Shown: in pieces, positions 1-12,360 of the stretch
Position numbering within the stretch: the first letter of the stretch is position 1
Layout of the letters: each line of letters starts with the position of its first letter
NCBI GenBank assembly: GCA_015501595.1
Contig: JADNRX010000001.1
Span: 558,001 to 622,000, forward strand
DNA length: 64,000 nt
Direction: 5' to 3'
From: Hymenopellis radicata
Taxonomy: Eukaryota > Basidiomycota > Agaricomycetes > Agaricales > Physalacriaceae
Notes under the pieces: generated by a model
What the model saw: only the letters and a program-made list of their open reading frames with translations
What the model was told of the DNA's origin: nothing
Databases searched by the model: none
Made by a program: the position numbers and the translations under genes

Positions 1-271
1 CTAGAAGACACGACTTCATCTATCCAAAAGCCAGTTTCGCAATCAAAGAAGGATAGCTAGTGTCCCGCGGAACTACGTATACTATAACATAAATTATTAT
101 AACTACAATTACATTGGGCTTTTTTCCATCCAGTAGAACTACAAGCAGAGGAAACAAATCGAAATAGGTGAGAGACTGCACTGCAATTATATAGATATCA
201 ATAGTTCAGACTGCGTATCCCCACTGTATATCGTGGGCCTTTACTGGACTGCCTGTGTCCTGCATAGGGTG

Positions 272-1422
272 TCAGTCCTCGAAGACAGGAGGAAGACACG
301 CGCGCGCACTGACCATAACCAAAGTTGGATTTGCCCGTCTCGATGCAGTCTCGACGGTAGATAGAAATTTGGTATGGTTTTTATACGGTCGCTGAGGAGT
401 GTCGCTCGCAGTGACTCGATGATGATTATAGGCAAAATATGAGTGCTCCTCATGTTCGACGCGTGGTAATTGCGGTCTCGTATTAGGAAATGAAGGAGAG
501 GGAGTAGAAGGCGGCGATAGGCTCGCTTGAGCCGATGAGAGATTGTATCCGGAGGTTTTACGAGAAATAATCGGGTAAGTTGGGGTAACAGGCGTAGCCA
601 GTGGCGTGGTATCCCTAGAAGCGGTCCCGGTGGAAAACGAAGCAGGAGATGGTGGCAAGGGGACAATGGACGCGGTGGGCCGCAAAATGAGGGCTTCCGG
701 CACCTTTTTGCGGATTCGCAAAGGCGGGGGGCTGGGAATAGTGATAGAGAAAAATCTGTGTCTGTTTCTTCTGGCCTCGGAGCCACTACAGAAACACTGG
801 GTGAGAGCATAGGTCGTTTCGACCGAGGATATGTGTTATCTGGACTACGCGGTTTAACGTAGGGGAGATGGGGCGTTGAGCCGGTGATGTGATAGCGCGT
901 GTGAAGAGAATGTGTAGACGGATCAAGCATCGCGTCAACCGTGTCAGACTTTAGAGTCTTGTATTGGGATTTTCTATGGAGCGATGGATAGACATGCGAA
1001 GGTCGCACATCTTCGCGCATGTCTGAGAGGAAATCATTCCACACTCCATCCAGCTCGGATGATGAACGACTCGACATGCTTACCGATTGAGACATCGGTG
1101 GGGAGGGAGTGATAGCAATGTCTGCTGCCATGTCGAGGCTGCTAGATGGAGACGTAGGAGTGTCCTTCGGCTCGTTAAAGAGATCTAAACTAGGAGGACG
1201 AGGAGGCCGTTGCGGGGGGGCCGAGCGTTGTGAATGAGTGGGAGACGCAGATCGTGAGCTAGTCTTTCCGAAAAAGAGTCTTCGGCTACTGCTTGGAGGT
1301 GAAAGGGATTGGGATGAGAGCTCTGGTCGTGACGCGTGCGGAGTAGATTTAGATGCGTCGGATGGAGAAGATTCCTTATCCTTCTTGCGCCAGGTGTTTC
1401 GCAAAAAGGTGACGGATTTCAT
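272..1422 (-). CDS. Ser/Pro-rich unknown protein with an apparent frameshift
   Basis: I do not recognise this family. The start ATG (1422-1420) opens a basic stretch (MKSVTFLRNTWRKKDK) followed by long Ser/Pro/Arg-rich low-complexity sequence, probably disordered, with a small acidic patch (DGVWNDFLSDMRED) near residue 130. After about 230 residues, at a run of six C on the coding strand (725-730), this frame turns into Arg/Leu-rich nonsense. A neighbouring frame then continues with the same Ser/Pro/Thr-rich composition to the stop at 272. No splice pair that I could find joins the two frames in phase. One extra C would do so, so I treat this as one gene of about 380 residues carrying a one-base loss (real or sequencing). 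The product is an inference from composition only. Confidence 0.5.
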
Positions 1423-2302
1423 GGTGGGAGGAGGTATCGCTGGTCAAGTACAAGGTGAGGATTCAATATTTCTAGGATCAACGCATGTCACTAGACCAAG
1501 ACATACCTTATGTTCTCGAATCGAAGCCTCCGAGAATAAGCAACTCGTCTTGATAGGTGCATTACGAGACCACCCTGAAAGCCTGAATTGTACGAGCTGA
1601 CTACCTGTAAACCTGGGTGCTCCTGAAAGCTGAGGCGGTGATATCCGTAATTACGATCCGCGATGGCGTCCAGTCTCCTAGATATCGATTTTGGGCTCGG
1701 TTGGCGATTCAATAACTCATACACCCCTTTCAGTTCAGCATACACCCCTTTCAGTTCAGCATGCAGGCGTTTTGATCGTCTATGCTGGAGGGCAAAGCTG
1801 GAGCGAAGTGCGAAGAAAAGAAGCTGCTGTGAGAAAGGCTGAAACACCGTGGAACCGAGGCTCCACCGAGTCGTTGATCTGGATTGTTGAACCGGAATGC
1901 ACGCCAGACGTCAGTCTGTGAACGTTCCAACACGATGCCGGCTGCAACGGCGCCATTCTACAGGAACGTTAAGTGATGAATCAATGATGAGAGCGTGTCA
2001 ATGATCCGGGTAATTCGAGAAAACCTGTTTGGTGACGCGGTCAGATCGGAGATACAAACAGAACAAGAACGAAGTCCCTTGGGTGTCTTGAGCAAATATT
2101 CCGACTGTGGCCCAGATTCGATATTTCCTTGGCATTTGAGCCGACAGTATATTGGGTGGAGAAGAGAGTCCGTGCATTGTATCTAGCTACAGCACTAAAT
2201 AATATTACATGTATACTGTACATCCAGTTACCCCCGACAGTTGATTGAAACGAGTGGCGAAAACAAGAGAGCGATTAAAGTCCAACGGCATGTAATTAGA
2301 AT
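1423..2302. other. Intergenic, with a 21-bp tandem repeat
   Basis: No convincing gene is seen between the first gene and the laccase 3' end. Short open frames occur on both strands but lack conserved motifs and sensible splice structure. A perfect 21-bp direct repeat occupies 1720-1740 and 1741-1761; it would read as a repeated AELKGVY on the minus strand if translated. Confidence 0.5.
1720..1761. repeat. 21-bp tandem repeat, two copies
   Basis: Two adjacent identical 21-bp units (1720-1740 and 1741-1761), beginning tacacccctttcag. Because the unit length is a multiple of three, a frame crossing it stays open on the minus strand. Confidence 0.9.
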
Positions 2303-4735
2303 CTACAAGTCCGAGTCTGACAGAGCGTCATAGATTGGGCAGAGTTGCGACCAAGCCTCTGAAGGGACGATGGAAGAATTCCACTCCGCCGTGTCCTCGG
2401 CAAAGACAACAGCAAAACCGCTGGGAAGTCTTTAATAAAGAGCATACAAGACAGAATCTGAATTACTTACGCTTCAAGATGCCAGTCAATGTGGCTAAAG
2501 GACGTTCAGGTGAGTGTGTAATCAAGCACCAGAAAGGGAAGCATACCAGTGAAGGAACCATGGTCCGGGATTATCAGTTGTGAACCGGACTGTAACATTG
2601 TCCCCTGCTGCCCCAAGACTGACAACATCACGTCGGACAGGATTTTCGTAGTTATAAGTGTCCGACCCCGCACTGCGGACCACGTCGAAGGTGTGCTGAA
2701 ACTAATTAGAAGCTTTTAGAGTGTAAACACGGCATGAACATACTCCGTGCAGATGGAAAGGATGCTAATTGCGCCAACGTGAGTAACGAAATTTGGCAGA
2801 GTTCTTAGGACTTACGGGACCACCGGCAACGCCCAGAGATGGCATGGACAGTTCAATAACAGAATTCGCCGGAAGGGAGAAGACAGAACCGCCAGGAAGA
2901 AGATCAGTAGCGTCTTGGGCGCCGCTGAGAATTTGAAGGAGCACTGGAACGGTGGGAGACGCGTAGGAAACGCCGTTGATCGTGAATGTGAAAGTCGTCA
3001 ACTAGAAAGAAATGAGATGTCGACGCTGGTGGCGCAAGACGAAGGAACGTACGTCGAAAGCGAACGCCAGATTGATGGCCAAGTCAACGCCTCCAGCAAC
3101 GGCTTCTCCCGGCTGTAGATACATGAGCCAGTTGATTCTAAGATTCTGACGGGGAAACATACAGCTCCGGGGTTCTCGAGAGGCTGGAAGGCATTGATTT
3201 CAATGATGGTCGTAAGGAACTGAAGGAACCACATACCACAAGGTCGGTCTCATTCAGAGCAAGAACGCTGGTGAGGGTAGCGGCTGCAGGCTCCTCAGCC
3301 GCTGCGTTGGAATACCTAAGAATGGCAGAGTTGATTCCATCGGCGAAGTCAGTGGTTCCAGCGTTAGGGTTTGCTTGTATCCCTACAAAAAGCCTATCAG
3401 CGACCTCTTTAAGAAGACGGAACCTCGAGATTATTACAGTAGTTATCCTCAGGTTGATCGGCGGTCAGCTACGAGAAAAAAGCGTTAGCAAACGCCGAAT
3501 TTCTTTTAAACTTCAACTTACGATGAAGGAGTAGCGCTGTCCGGCGAAGATTTGGATCTGGTCGACTACGTACGGTTCGTGGTTGACGCTATCAACTTCG
3601 ATGACAGTCCTGGATGTGATGTTTAATGAGCAACCGAGAGAAAAGGATGCTCTAGAGTCTATCTTACATGTTGTGATTTTGGATCGCGAACACGAAGTTC
3701 GGATCGCACGAGATATTGATTAAGCGGAAACGGTATCTGCGCAATGGTCATCAAACTAGGAAGAAATTTTGATCAAGGGCGACGCGTACCGTTTCCCAGA
3801 TTCCACAGTTATGACGGCAAGGTCAGCTGTCGGGTCATCAGACCACCTAATGAAAATCAGAAAAGATGTCAACGTTGAGGTTTCTTTGCCCACCGTCCAA
3901 GACCGTTGATCAACGTAGAATCCGAGGTTCTAGAGGCCTACGTTAGACTCTAGACAACACGTACAGACAGAAGCTTACGGGAAAGTTAAATCTTTGGCAT
4001 AGGAGTGATACCAATCAGCCAATGTAATGATAGTGCTTTCTGTTCTGGAGTCAGCAAGCCCAAAGGGAGGCAGGGAATGACACTACCATCGTCGACATCG
4101 TACAGGTCAGCGTAAGGATCATCCGGGTCGTAGATGACAAGGGGTCCGCGAACACCATCACAATACTGAGTGGCTGAAAGACAAGATGTTAATTATACCA
4201 GCGTCGAATATAGACCCATACGTACACAAATGAGAGTGATACCAAAAGGTTCCCGCTTGATCAACGGCAGTGAAGTCGTAGACGAAAGAGTTGCCCTTGG
4301 CGATTGGGCATTGGTTAACGAAGGCGGGTCCATCAGCCCAATTTGTGCCAGCCTGAAACAATCCGTGCCAATGCTAAGACGTAAGAAACGGTTAGTTCAT
4401 TCACCCCCCTCATTACTGTTGAAAAACGTACGATTGAAGTGCTTTGCAGGATGTTGCTGTTGTTCAGGTCGTTGACCACGTTGATCTGGAAGTTGTCGCC
4501 CTAAATTCCACGGTCAGGATGTCTGTCCTCCACAACAAAGGCGCAATAAGGGCACCTTGTTTCCCGTAATGGCAACGCCGACAACACTGCCTCCTGCTAA
4601 GGCTGCAGTGCGCGTATAACCGTCGGGAGCGACATCAGCGTCGGCGATAGTCAGGTCGGCGACGGGACCGATTGCAGCGAAGGATGTACGAGCCAGAAAG
4701 GCAAGAGAAACGAAGGAGGTGAGAGTCGAAAACAT
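2303..4735 (-). CDS. Laccase (secreted multicopper oxidase)
   Basis: Laccases oxidise phenols (lignin units, pigments) and reduce O2 to water outside the cell. Start ATG 4735, stop 2303-2305, about 520 residues in more than a dozen short exons that I could join in phase. A signal peptide of about 20 residues is followed by the classic mature start [10 protein letters not shown]. All four copper-ligand motifs are intact: HWHG (exon after the intron near 4430), HSH (near 4210), HPFHLHGH split by an intron (2700-2765), and HCHIDWH split by an intron (2480-2570). The residue ten after the T1 Cys ([12 protein letters not shown]) is Phe, as in high-redox-potential fungal laccases, and LEA is present. 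The C-terminus ends in YDALSDSDL. No lesion was found; it is expected to be functional. Confidence 0.95.
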
Positions 4736-4817
4736 CTCCTGAGGAAAGAAGGTGAGGAAGAAAGGCCTGAAGGACTGAAGGGAGGGATTGAAGACACCAG
4801 GTCGAAAAAATAGACGC

Positions 4818-4824
4818 TTTTATA
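4818..4824 (-). promoter_or_regulatory. TATA box of the laccase gene
   Basis: TATAAAA on the minus strand lies about 83-89 bp upstream of the laccase ATG, a normal distance for a fungal core promoter. Confidence 0.6.
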
Positions 4825-6910
4825 CGCGGTGGTGAAGACTCCGGTTCTCGTACACTGACGCGAAGAAAAGGTAAGGGCGACGGCCGGATAGATCTCTGAG
4901 ACTTATGACATCTGTGATGGACCGCCATGTGCAAAATCCGGGGGCGCCTCCAGGGTGCCTCATCAAGGCAAATCCTCCGCAGGTTTCCGCCGTATAAGCA
5001 GAAATTTGATTACAATGTTCTTGCAAGCGCGCAACGTATCACAGTAGCATCAAAAGAGAGGAGAAGGTGCTGCGTAGATATTCAATTTTGGCCTTCGACG
5101 TGCAGATTAGAGAACCCAATACGTTGGTAGAGTGAGCAACTGTGCAAGAAGGATCGATTCTATGTTGCTATAGCTGCGCGAATCAAGCGAAGGTGAGTAT
5201 ATTTCGAGAAGTTGCACAGTACGGACTGCGGATAGCGTACGATTGTTCCAGTTGTTGAAAAAGACATCATGAGATTGGGTCACTCGGGCATTCCGTAGCG
5301 GTTTCACTTTGTGCGCTTCTCGACAACATACTGGCAAAGTACGACTGCGCACGGCAGAGCGCCGCGGGAGATGTGAGTAAAGTTGCCCAGTAAACAACTG
5401 TGCTGACACTGTTCTGATGGTTACTGGCAAGTGATACAGTCCGGAGGCAAGTCAACGGACTGGAGATTCCGAGCCGCTGGTCGGAGCCGCTGGTCCGGGT
5501 TTGAGGCATATATTCTGATGAGCATCGAAGTTAAAAAGGAGGTCGAGACCGCCATAGATTCGAGCAGGGATGAGGCATATACGCAGCAACAGAAGTACGC
5601 GTTTTGACACCAGGGTCCCAGAAAATATACACGGGAGACAGTCCGAATAGGGGAGAGACGGATGATTGGGAAGATGTAAGACGAAGGGCATTCAAGTGGT
5701 GAAACTACAGTGGACGTAAACGAAGGGAATCCTTGGCGATAGTCGGTTCACTTTGCCCGACACGGCCAGTAAACAGTTATTACAAGACCGTTGGTCTATG
5801 CAAGAGCAAGTTCCTGTACCCGAGGGTCGCAGGAGGTAAGTACGGCCGTCGGCAAACAATAAGCTCGTACCTTTGCCGGCAGTGATGATGTCGAGGCGAG
5901 CTGTGAACCCTGGACCAGCGGCCATCGACGGGAGAGGGCAAATAAATATAGATACCCTTACAACACCCCCGCCTGGAAGAGTTAATTTGGAATACGACCA
6001 GAGCAATTGGTCGGGAGGCCTTCCATGCTCGTCCATTCAAATGAGTGCTCCAAAGCGCAAGCAGGGCGGGAACTCGAAAAACTTCCAGATTGCCTCCACG
6101 TAGCCACGCAAATCACTGAACATCATATCATGGCTGCGGAAGGTCACACCTCTCCCCCCACAGCTGGATATGATATAGAAGCACCATGCGTAGGTTCAAT
6201 CAGAACGAAAACAGGGGAGTATCCCTGTCATTGACTGCGTGCGGAATGAAGCAACTCCTTCGAGCATGAAAGTAGAAAGAGAAAAGCAACGGTTACGAAA
6301 GCTAACTGGGTTGCGATGACGCAATTGACACGTGGTTAATTACTTTACTGTGGCGCAAAATTGCCCCAGTTGAAGGGATACAGTATCAACGTTCAACACG
6401 CCCCCCCCAAGCTTCAACGTGTGAGCTGCCTTACATGATTACAAGATACAAACAATTTTTTTCGGTGAAAAGCACTGCGGTACCTAGTATTGAAGCGATA
6501 CCATGAGTGAAAGGCACAAGCTCACAGCTTCCCTGCCCTGGAACGCTAAAGTGCCTCGTATAACATCCGCGTTCTCATCCAACCGTTCATCGCGGCGTCA
6601 TCATTCATCATTCAAGCACCCGGTCAGCCAAGTGCACGAGCAGGAACAAACGAATGGGACCGCTGATCGCCCGCAAGCACTATCCCTGGGACTCAGAAGC
6701 ATCAACCTCGACCTCATGAGTAATCATACGCCCTATCATCGGAGGAGAAAGCATACTGAGAGTTGTGTAGTTCGTTCTATACTGTCCTACATATTAAGTC
6801 TACTAGATACGTTTGTACAACAAGAGAGCCATGGTAATATACATGCGATGTGCGTGAATGAGATGAGATCATGATCATGAACGATGCAAAGATTGAACCA
6901 AAACAGCAGA
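4825..6910. other. About 2.1 kb without a supported gene (laccase upstream region)
   Basis: The stretch between the laccase promoter and the PROPPIN 3' end holds only short open frames with no family motif or credible splicing. The longest is a plus-strand frame at 6503-6874 rich in Ser/His/Arg. It probably holds laccase control sequence, but no specific element can be named with confidence. Confidence 0.4.
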
Positions 6911-8430
6911 CTAGCCCCAGCCATCCCACCTCCCGTAGCGTCTGAACTCTTGCAAGATACAGTCTCGTTTCTCCTTCCCATCCTTCTCTTTCTCTTTGCC
7001 CTTCTCTGATCTCCCCGCTATAGAAGCTCCGCTAGACGCTCGGGGCCGCATCGTTGAGCTGTGTCCAGGAGGAGACGTGGATAAGGGCGGGACAACGTTG
7101 GACGGTACAGTGGAGTTGCTAAAGCTGGGTAGAGATAAACGGTACCAACCGCCCGTATAGGTCAAAGCAATTAGTTGGTATTCATTCATCGGTTGATTTG
7201 GATCACTAGAAGGGCCTTCAATCCACCCAACTACACAACGTTCCTCATCGGGTATATCAGCCGTGGGTGATCGCTTATTATGCGTAGACGAAAGGGATAT
7301 ATGGGCGGATTGCGCTGGGATTCGGTACTGAGCGTAAGACCACTCAGATTCAAAGTACTTTGGTAGAGGTAAGAATGTCGTCAATGGGGAGAACGACGAC
7401 TGTCGATTGCTATAAGTAAGGTATAAGTTGGGTGTATAAAGTAGGTCTAAACACAACTCACGAAGCCCCAGATGCGACGAGATTGAAGACGTGCACAGTG
7501 CCTTTGTCACTCCAGACGCACATTTCTTGCTCATCTGGTCGAAACGCCACACCAAAGATGTCAGCCTTATCGGTTCCCCTTCTGAGTTCCCTTATCAGCT
7601 TTCCGGAGTGTGAATCCCATATCCGGACTAGAGTACCGCGCGAAGAGGTCGTGGCGAGTAATCTGCCAGATGGTGGCAACGTGAGGGTGGTAAGTGAGGT
7701 CGTATGAGCGGCTATAATAGAGACAGGGTGTGTCGTTGGTGGAGGAGGAGGCTTCTGGTTACTTGAGGGTGCAGGAGGAGCTCTGGTTTGGGGAGCACGA
7801 CATGGAGGGAGATGAACAAGTTGTACATGGCCCATTTGGCGGCCAGGTATTACGAGTAGTGTAGAATGTTCAGCGGTAGCAATAGCTACAAGGCCTGTGT
7901 TACACGCGTATAAGTACGTCTGATCCAAGGCGGGAAATGGACTTGCCTTTGGGATTATCGCATGTCTCCCATTCACCGAATCGTGTTACACGTTCACCAA
8001 TCTCGAAGACGACGACCCGACGCCGAAGAGCGACTGAAAGCCATCCACGTCTGCATGCAAGTCCTCGTACCCGTTCTCTAAACTCGAGTTCTGCGACCTC
8101 ACAGCCCAGGTGATCGTTCCATATGATGACTTTATTAGGCGGATAAAGCGGACTGCGACCACCACCGACGAGGAAGAGCAAAGACGATGTATGTAGGGAA
8201 CGACTGTAGACAACGTTCCGCCGGTAAATTCTGAGGAAAGTATTAGAGTAATTATCGCGAATGATGGGCAATGACTGACCGCGCTTGCGAATCAACGTGA
8301 GCGGCCATGTACGATACACGGCTAAGCCAGCGGGCGTGGCGGTGGTGAAGATCTGGCAGTCAGAGTCGAAACGGGCGTCAAAGATGTGGACTGGAGCGGT
8401 AGCAGAGATTGAATGTCTAGCTAGATTCAT
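6911..8430 (-). CDS. PROPPIN, WIPI3/4-Hsv2-like beta-propeller (autophagy)
   Basis: PROPPINs are seven-bladed WD40 propellers that bind PI3P/PI(3,5)P2 on autophagic and endosomal membranes. Start ATG 8430, stop 6911. Visible landmarks in order: SISATAPVHIFDARFD (blade 1), LFLVGGGRSPLYPPNKVIIW, ELEFRERVRGL, a Pro-rich insert (QKPPPPPTTHP), HTTSLTTLTLPPSGRLLATTS, then the lipid-binding LRRG in KLIRELRRGTDKADIFGVAF near 7600, and WSDKGTVHVF. LRRG in place of FRRG is typical of the WIPI3/4-Hsv2 branch. The C-terminus is a charged Lys/Glu tail ending RYGRWDGWG. One oddity: near 8190, between GGTLSTVVP and LHTSSLLFLVGGG, the two conserved parts are one base out of frame at a CCC run, which could be a sequencing error. 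Confidence 0.85.
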
Positions 8431-8819
8431 GAAGGAGGTCAAGAGCAGACTTGCCTTTTTCGGTGTTTATGACGCGTGGTAACGTCGGCTGACTGATCCG
8501 TGAGTCTGCTTGTGGCGACGGCGCAGACTTATTCAGTTCAGCTCAGTAGACTCAGCAAGCGACATTCAGGTATGTCTACATCTCAACGAATTTCAGTCTA
8601 AACGATACTCTAAACTCCATAAGTATACGTTTGTCACGAACGTCCGGGCTTTGTCCTCTGAATAGTTTATTTAGACTCATTCTACTACGGCCGGAGCCGA
8701 GAACAATAGCTTCTAGCTCTGCTGCGTTGAATGGTCTTCTTTGTTTCTTTGTCTACACTGATCTGACTATAAAACTGGCCTTCTGCATCCTTGCTTCTCA
8801 TCTCTGAACCATCACCGTC
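8431..8819. promoter_or_regulatory. Divergent promoter region with a TATA box for copy A
   Basis: This 389-bp spacer separates the divergent PROPPIN and MGQRHQAF copy A genes. A plus-strand TATAAAA lies at 8768-8774, about 46 bp before the ATG at 8820. No obvious TATA box faces the PROPPIN gene. Confidence 0.5.
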
Positions 8820-10569
8820 ATGGGACAACGACACCAAGCCTTCCTCATCGCCAAAGTTGTCCCTCACGGCGCCACACAAGCCTATTATCGTTGTATTGCT
8901 GCCGTCCACCATCAATGGTGCTATGGTCGCCTCCCTATAGATGCAACTCGACGTCTCGTCCTTCTCTTGAAGCAGAAGGACAATGCTGAGATCGTTCGTC
9001 ACGAGGTCGCATCAATCCAAGGAAAGTATGGGAGATTTGGCCAAACGCCACTCATTCCTAAGGCACCGTGCCCGTACAGTGCTTTCTTGCTCGCACAGGC
9101 GTGGACCATCGACCTTCAAGACCCCAAAGAGCCATACTTCAGCGGTGTATCATTCTCCAATGCTCTTCTGCACGCAGGAATGGGCAGCTTCGCCGGAGGT
9201 CAGTATAATTGGTTCCCTCCGTCAGCGTTTGTTAAATTTCTTCGCAGACAACAATGATGGCATTTCAATCATCGATGTAACTTCTCCACTCAACCCTGGT
9301 TATTGTTATGCGTATCAAAGCTCGCGCAAGCCGCTGTCCGCTGCAGATTATGCAGGATCATATGGCAGTCAAACTCTGAAAGAGACGCGTCTTCTCACGC
9401 TGGAAGTCCTTTCAGAAGCATGGCCACACGAATACAACCTCAAAAATGCCCCCGCCCCTACCGAATCCAGTACCGCCCCAACTTCTATCCCCCGCCTTGC
9501 TGAACTCACTATCGGCCCAGCGGTTGAGGCTGCTATAGCCAACGGCGACACCCAAGAGCTGGAAAAGCTGGTTTGGATGCCAGACAAACTACCATCCATC
9601 AGGGCAGCTCTCCGGAACCTCTCTGCCCTGCCTGACGCCGCAATTCCCCTAATCACTGCGATAATCAAGTACGAACTCGAGTGTGTTGATGACGATGTCG
9701 TGGACCTCTCTGGATTCACTCTAACCTGCGAGCAAATCATCTCAATCGTGCTCTTCTTTCGAGAGGAAGGGCCCGTGACGCTCAACTTGTCGGGCAATCC
9801 CAAAGTTGATATCGGCACGGTTACTGCGGCCATCTTGCATATGCAGGATATACGACGCCTCATCTTGCTGGGGACGAATGTAACCTGCGACGAGCTTGCC
9901 ACATCGATTGCAGTTCATCCCGGGACATATTACAGTATTGAGGATCTCGTGCATCCATTCATCTACAGTTTTGATAAGGGGGACAAATACGTCAACGCCT
10001 TTTCGTTCATGGACTTGACCAATCCTAGCAGCCCTTCCATCTCCTCGATCCCCCTTCTTCATCCCCCACAGGTCGTCCAGGCCCTTACAGACGCCCTGCT
10101 TCCATTCACCGAGGCCGAGAACGGTGTGTATCTATCCTCCGCTGGGCACTCCGCGCTTTTCCCTCAGACGGCATTGGCTACTGGAGTCCGCGGGGCGGGA
10201 CAACTCTGGGGTGAACGGCGTGTCGCTTTCTTCCCCACAACATCCACTTCCGCACTTAAAGGCGCCGGTTGGTGCTTTTTCTTGAAGCTGGATGCGATGG
10301 CTCTCATGGGTATGCGAATGATGCTTGCGGGAGGGCAAACTTCTCCCTTCTATGGTTTTGCCAAAGTGGATCCAGCTGGGAGTAATACTCGTATTTGCAA
10401 CCTACACCAGTTCCTGAAGGTGATGAAAGATGAAAGGCGGCCTTTACCTTCCGACGACGCAGTCAATAAACTGGCTGAGATCCTGAGAGATCTGGAGATG
10501 ACCCAAGATGTCTCCCTTGTGACGAAAGACCAGTTGTCTATGGCTTTGGGCAGGTTACAGGAATATTAA
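8820..10569 (+). CDS. MGQRHQAF family, copy A (unknown function)
   Basis: I do not recognise a named domain. Exon 1 (8820-9198) begins MGQRHQAFLIAKVV and holds YRCIAAVHHQWCYGRLP. A GT-AG intron at 9199-9247 joins in phase to exon 2 (9248-10569), which starts DNNDGISIIDVT. The total is about 566 residues. The middle has leucine-rich-repeat-like text (VDLSGFTLTC, VTLNLSGNPKVDIGTV, IRRLILLGTNVTCDEL) spaced about 25-30 residues apart, so a partial LRR fold is a fair guess. The end carries FYGFAKVDP and a helical tail. There is no signal peptide or membrane segment. Copies B and C in this window share the same architecture at roughly half the residues. Copy A lacks the extra first intron found in B and C, so it shows the ancestral gene structure. 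Confidence 0.85.
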
Positions 10570-10755
10570 ATGTACTGTGAATGGTGCCTATTCCTAGTTT
10601 CGATGTAATCTTAGCAATCTTTCCACGAAGAAATGTCTTCGCGCCCTCATAGTATCATTTGCCGTGTACATTTTGTGAACCCAAGCCTTCTTTAAATACC
10701 ATCGAGTATATCGTCCCAGATCCATATTTCACCGACAGAAAACATCTTTACTCGC

Positions 10756-12025
10756 CTACACTTGCAGATTCGTAGCGTCCCACGACCTGGGCGGTCTGAG
10801 ATCAACATCAGCAAGCCGCGCACGCGCCATCCTAAATTCCAACTCCTCCGCCTGACTTTTCGCAACGAGAGCAGCCCGAGCCTCGGCCTGTCGCTGCAGC
10901 TCCGCCTCCGACTCGTCCGAGAGGTAATCAGTGAAACCGCCGTCGGATGTGACAGTGTTATCACTCAAGGAACCACTCCCACCGCTACTCCCAGACGCAT
11001 TAGACACAGCATCATCATCCTTTTTCGATGACGGGGATGACGGGGCGCGCGAAAGCTGGTCGGAGAGCTTCATCGCGGTCGGTCTGGGAGTAGAAGTTAT
11101 AGACGATCGACGTCGTGTATCCAAATTCGATGCCGGAGGCGATGAGCGGCTGGTCGGATTTTTGGATGGCGGTGTGGAGGCTTTGCTCGTGGTACCGCGT
11201 TTGATAGGCATATTCGGTCCATCCAAGTCTAGAGCTTTCCGGTTCGGCGATTGGTTCGCGACAGGGGACCCTCCCCCGCGCTGCTCTGCGACGAAATTGG
11301 ACCCGGTATTCCGCGAGAGGCTACTGGATAATGAGGCAGTACCACTATTCCCTCCGGACCGCGTTTTCGCCGGAATGGGAAGAGCAGGTGATTTAGGCGC
11401 GGAAGGGCTGCCCTTGGGACTGGCGTTGCCGCCGCTGTTCTTGCGATCCAAGGAAGGCGTCGTTTTGACGCGCGCCGAGCCGCCTCCGGCCTTTGGGGAC
11501 AGGTTGTCCAAGACAGCCTTGATCTCGGATGGAATAGCTATCTGGTGGATCTTACTGACAGCGCGCCAATCCGCGGCTTGGATGTTGCGGGATTCCTGTT
11601 GAGTGGGCGGGCGACAGCATCCCGGATATCCGGGGTTGTTGTACGGAACACCCTTCTGGGGAGGGTTCATCCGGGCCCACTGATGAACGTAAGATAGAGG
11701 TCCCACAGCAAATATCGACGGCACAACGTACCTTGCAGTAGCCACAGCCGTTGAACAACTCAACTGGATTGCTTGGACTAAGTCCAAGCTCAACGGAGAA
11801 AGAGTCCGGGCACGTACCTTCAGCATTTCTGAGATAGTAGACGTCGTGTCGGGGATGATTGATGCGATTGCGACATACTTCGTAAACATGTGGACACCTG
11901 TCGGCTACAGTGAGCGGGGGCCGGGTGATGGAGAGCAGTGAAGGAGACCTGTCTTTGTGGGGGAAGACCTTGCACATAGCGCAAGTGCTAATAGCCTGTC
12001 CAACGGAACCATAGACGTGACACAT
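10756..12025 (-). CDS. Unknown protein with Cys-pair N-terminus and disordered tail
   Basis: I do not recognise the family. Start ATG 12025; three introns join in phase to a long last exon ending at 10756, for about 370 residues. The first 75 residues are rich in Cys pairs: CAMC, CPHVYEVC, then GCGYC just before WARMNPPQKG. That spacing suggests a small zinc-binding module. The rest is low-complexity Ser/Pro/Lys sequence (IPSEIKAVLDNLSP, then basic Ser-rich text) with an acidic, possibly helical end (YLSDESEAELQRQAEARAAL). It looks like a nuclear or adaptor protein, but that is only an inference. It is divergent from NCS-1, sharing a 335-bp promoter region. Confidence 0.7.
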
Positions 12026-12360
12026 TGTGGGGGGAGCGAGCAGAGGCAGCCAGGCAGAGAGGACTAAATAGGGCAGGGATAGGTGTGTTTGCAGAGATCT
12101 TTCTCACTAGGATAGAGAGGCCGGCATGTGGTGCCCTGAGAGCTGTTGATCGGTTGGTTTAAGTGAGGCATAGCGACAACGATAAGATGGCGGCAGGACG
12201 TAGCTGACCCGCCCAGCTGCCTGCAGGCTGCTTACCAGAGAATAACGGAATTGCCTCTATCAGTGACCAAGTAATTCACCACGAGCCAGAGCCACGCCCA
12301 AACGGATCGATCTGGCGCACCACGTGCTGAAACCGATCTTAGCAACTCCCTTCATCAACC
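12026..12360. promoter_or_regulatory. Shared upstream region of the Cys-pair gene and NCS-1
   Basis: A 335-bp spacer lies between two divergent ATGs (12025 and 12361). No TATA box is clear on either strand. Nothing else is seen in it. Confidence 0.35.

Noticed and set aside
6503..6874. A 123-residue plus-strand open frame as a gene.
   Set aside because: His/Ser/Arg-rich with no motif; overlaps the probable 3' region of the PROPPIN gene on the other strand.
10931..11602. A 223-residue plus-strand frame.
   Set aside because: It is the antisense shadow of the Ser/Pro-rich tail of the Cys-pair gene.
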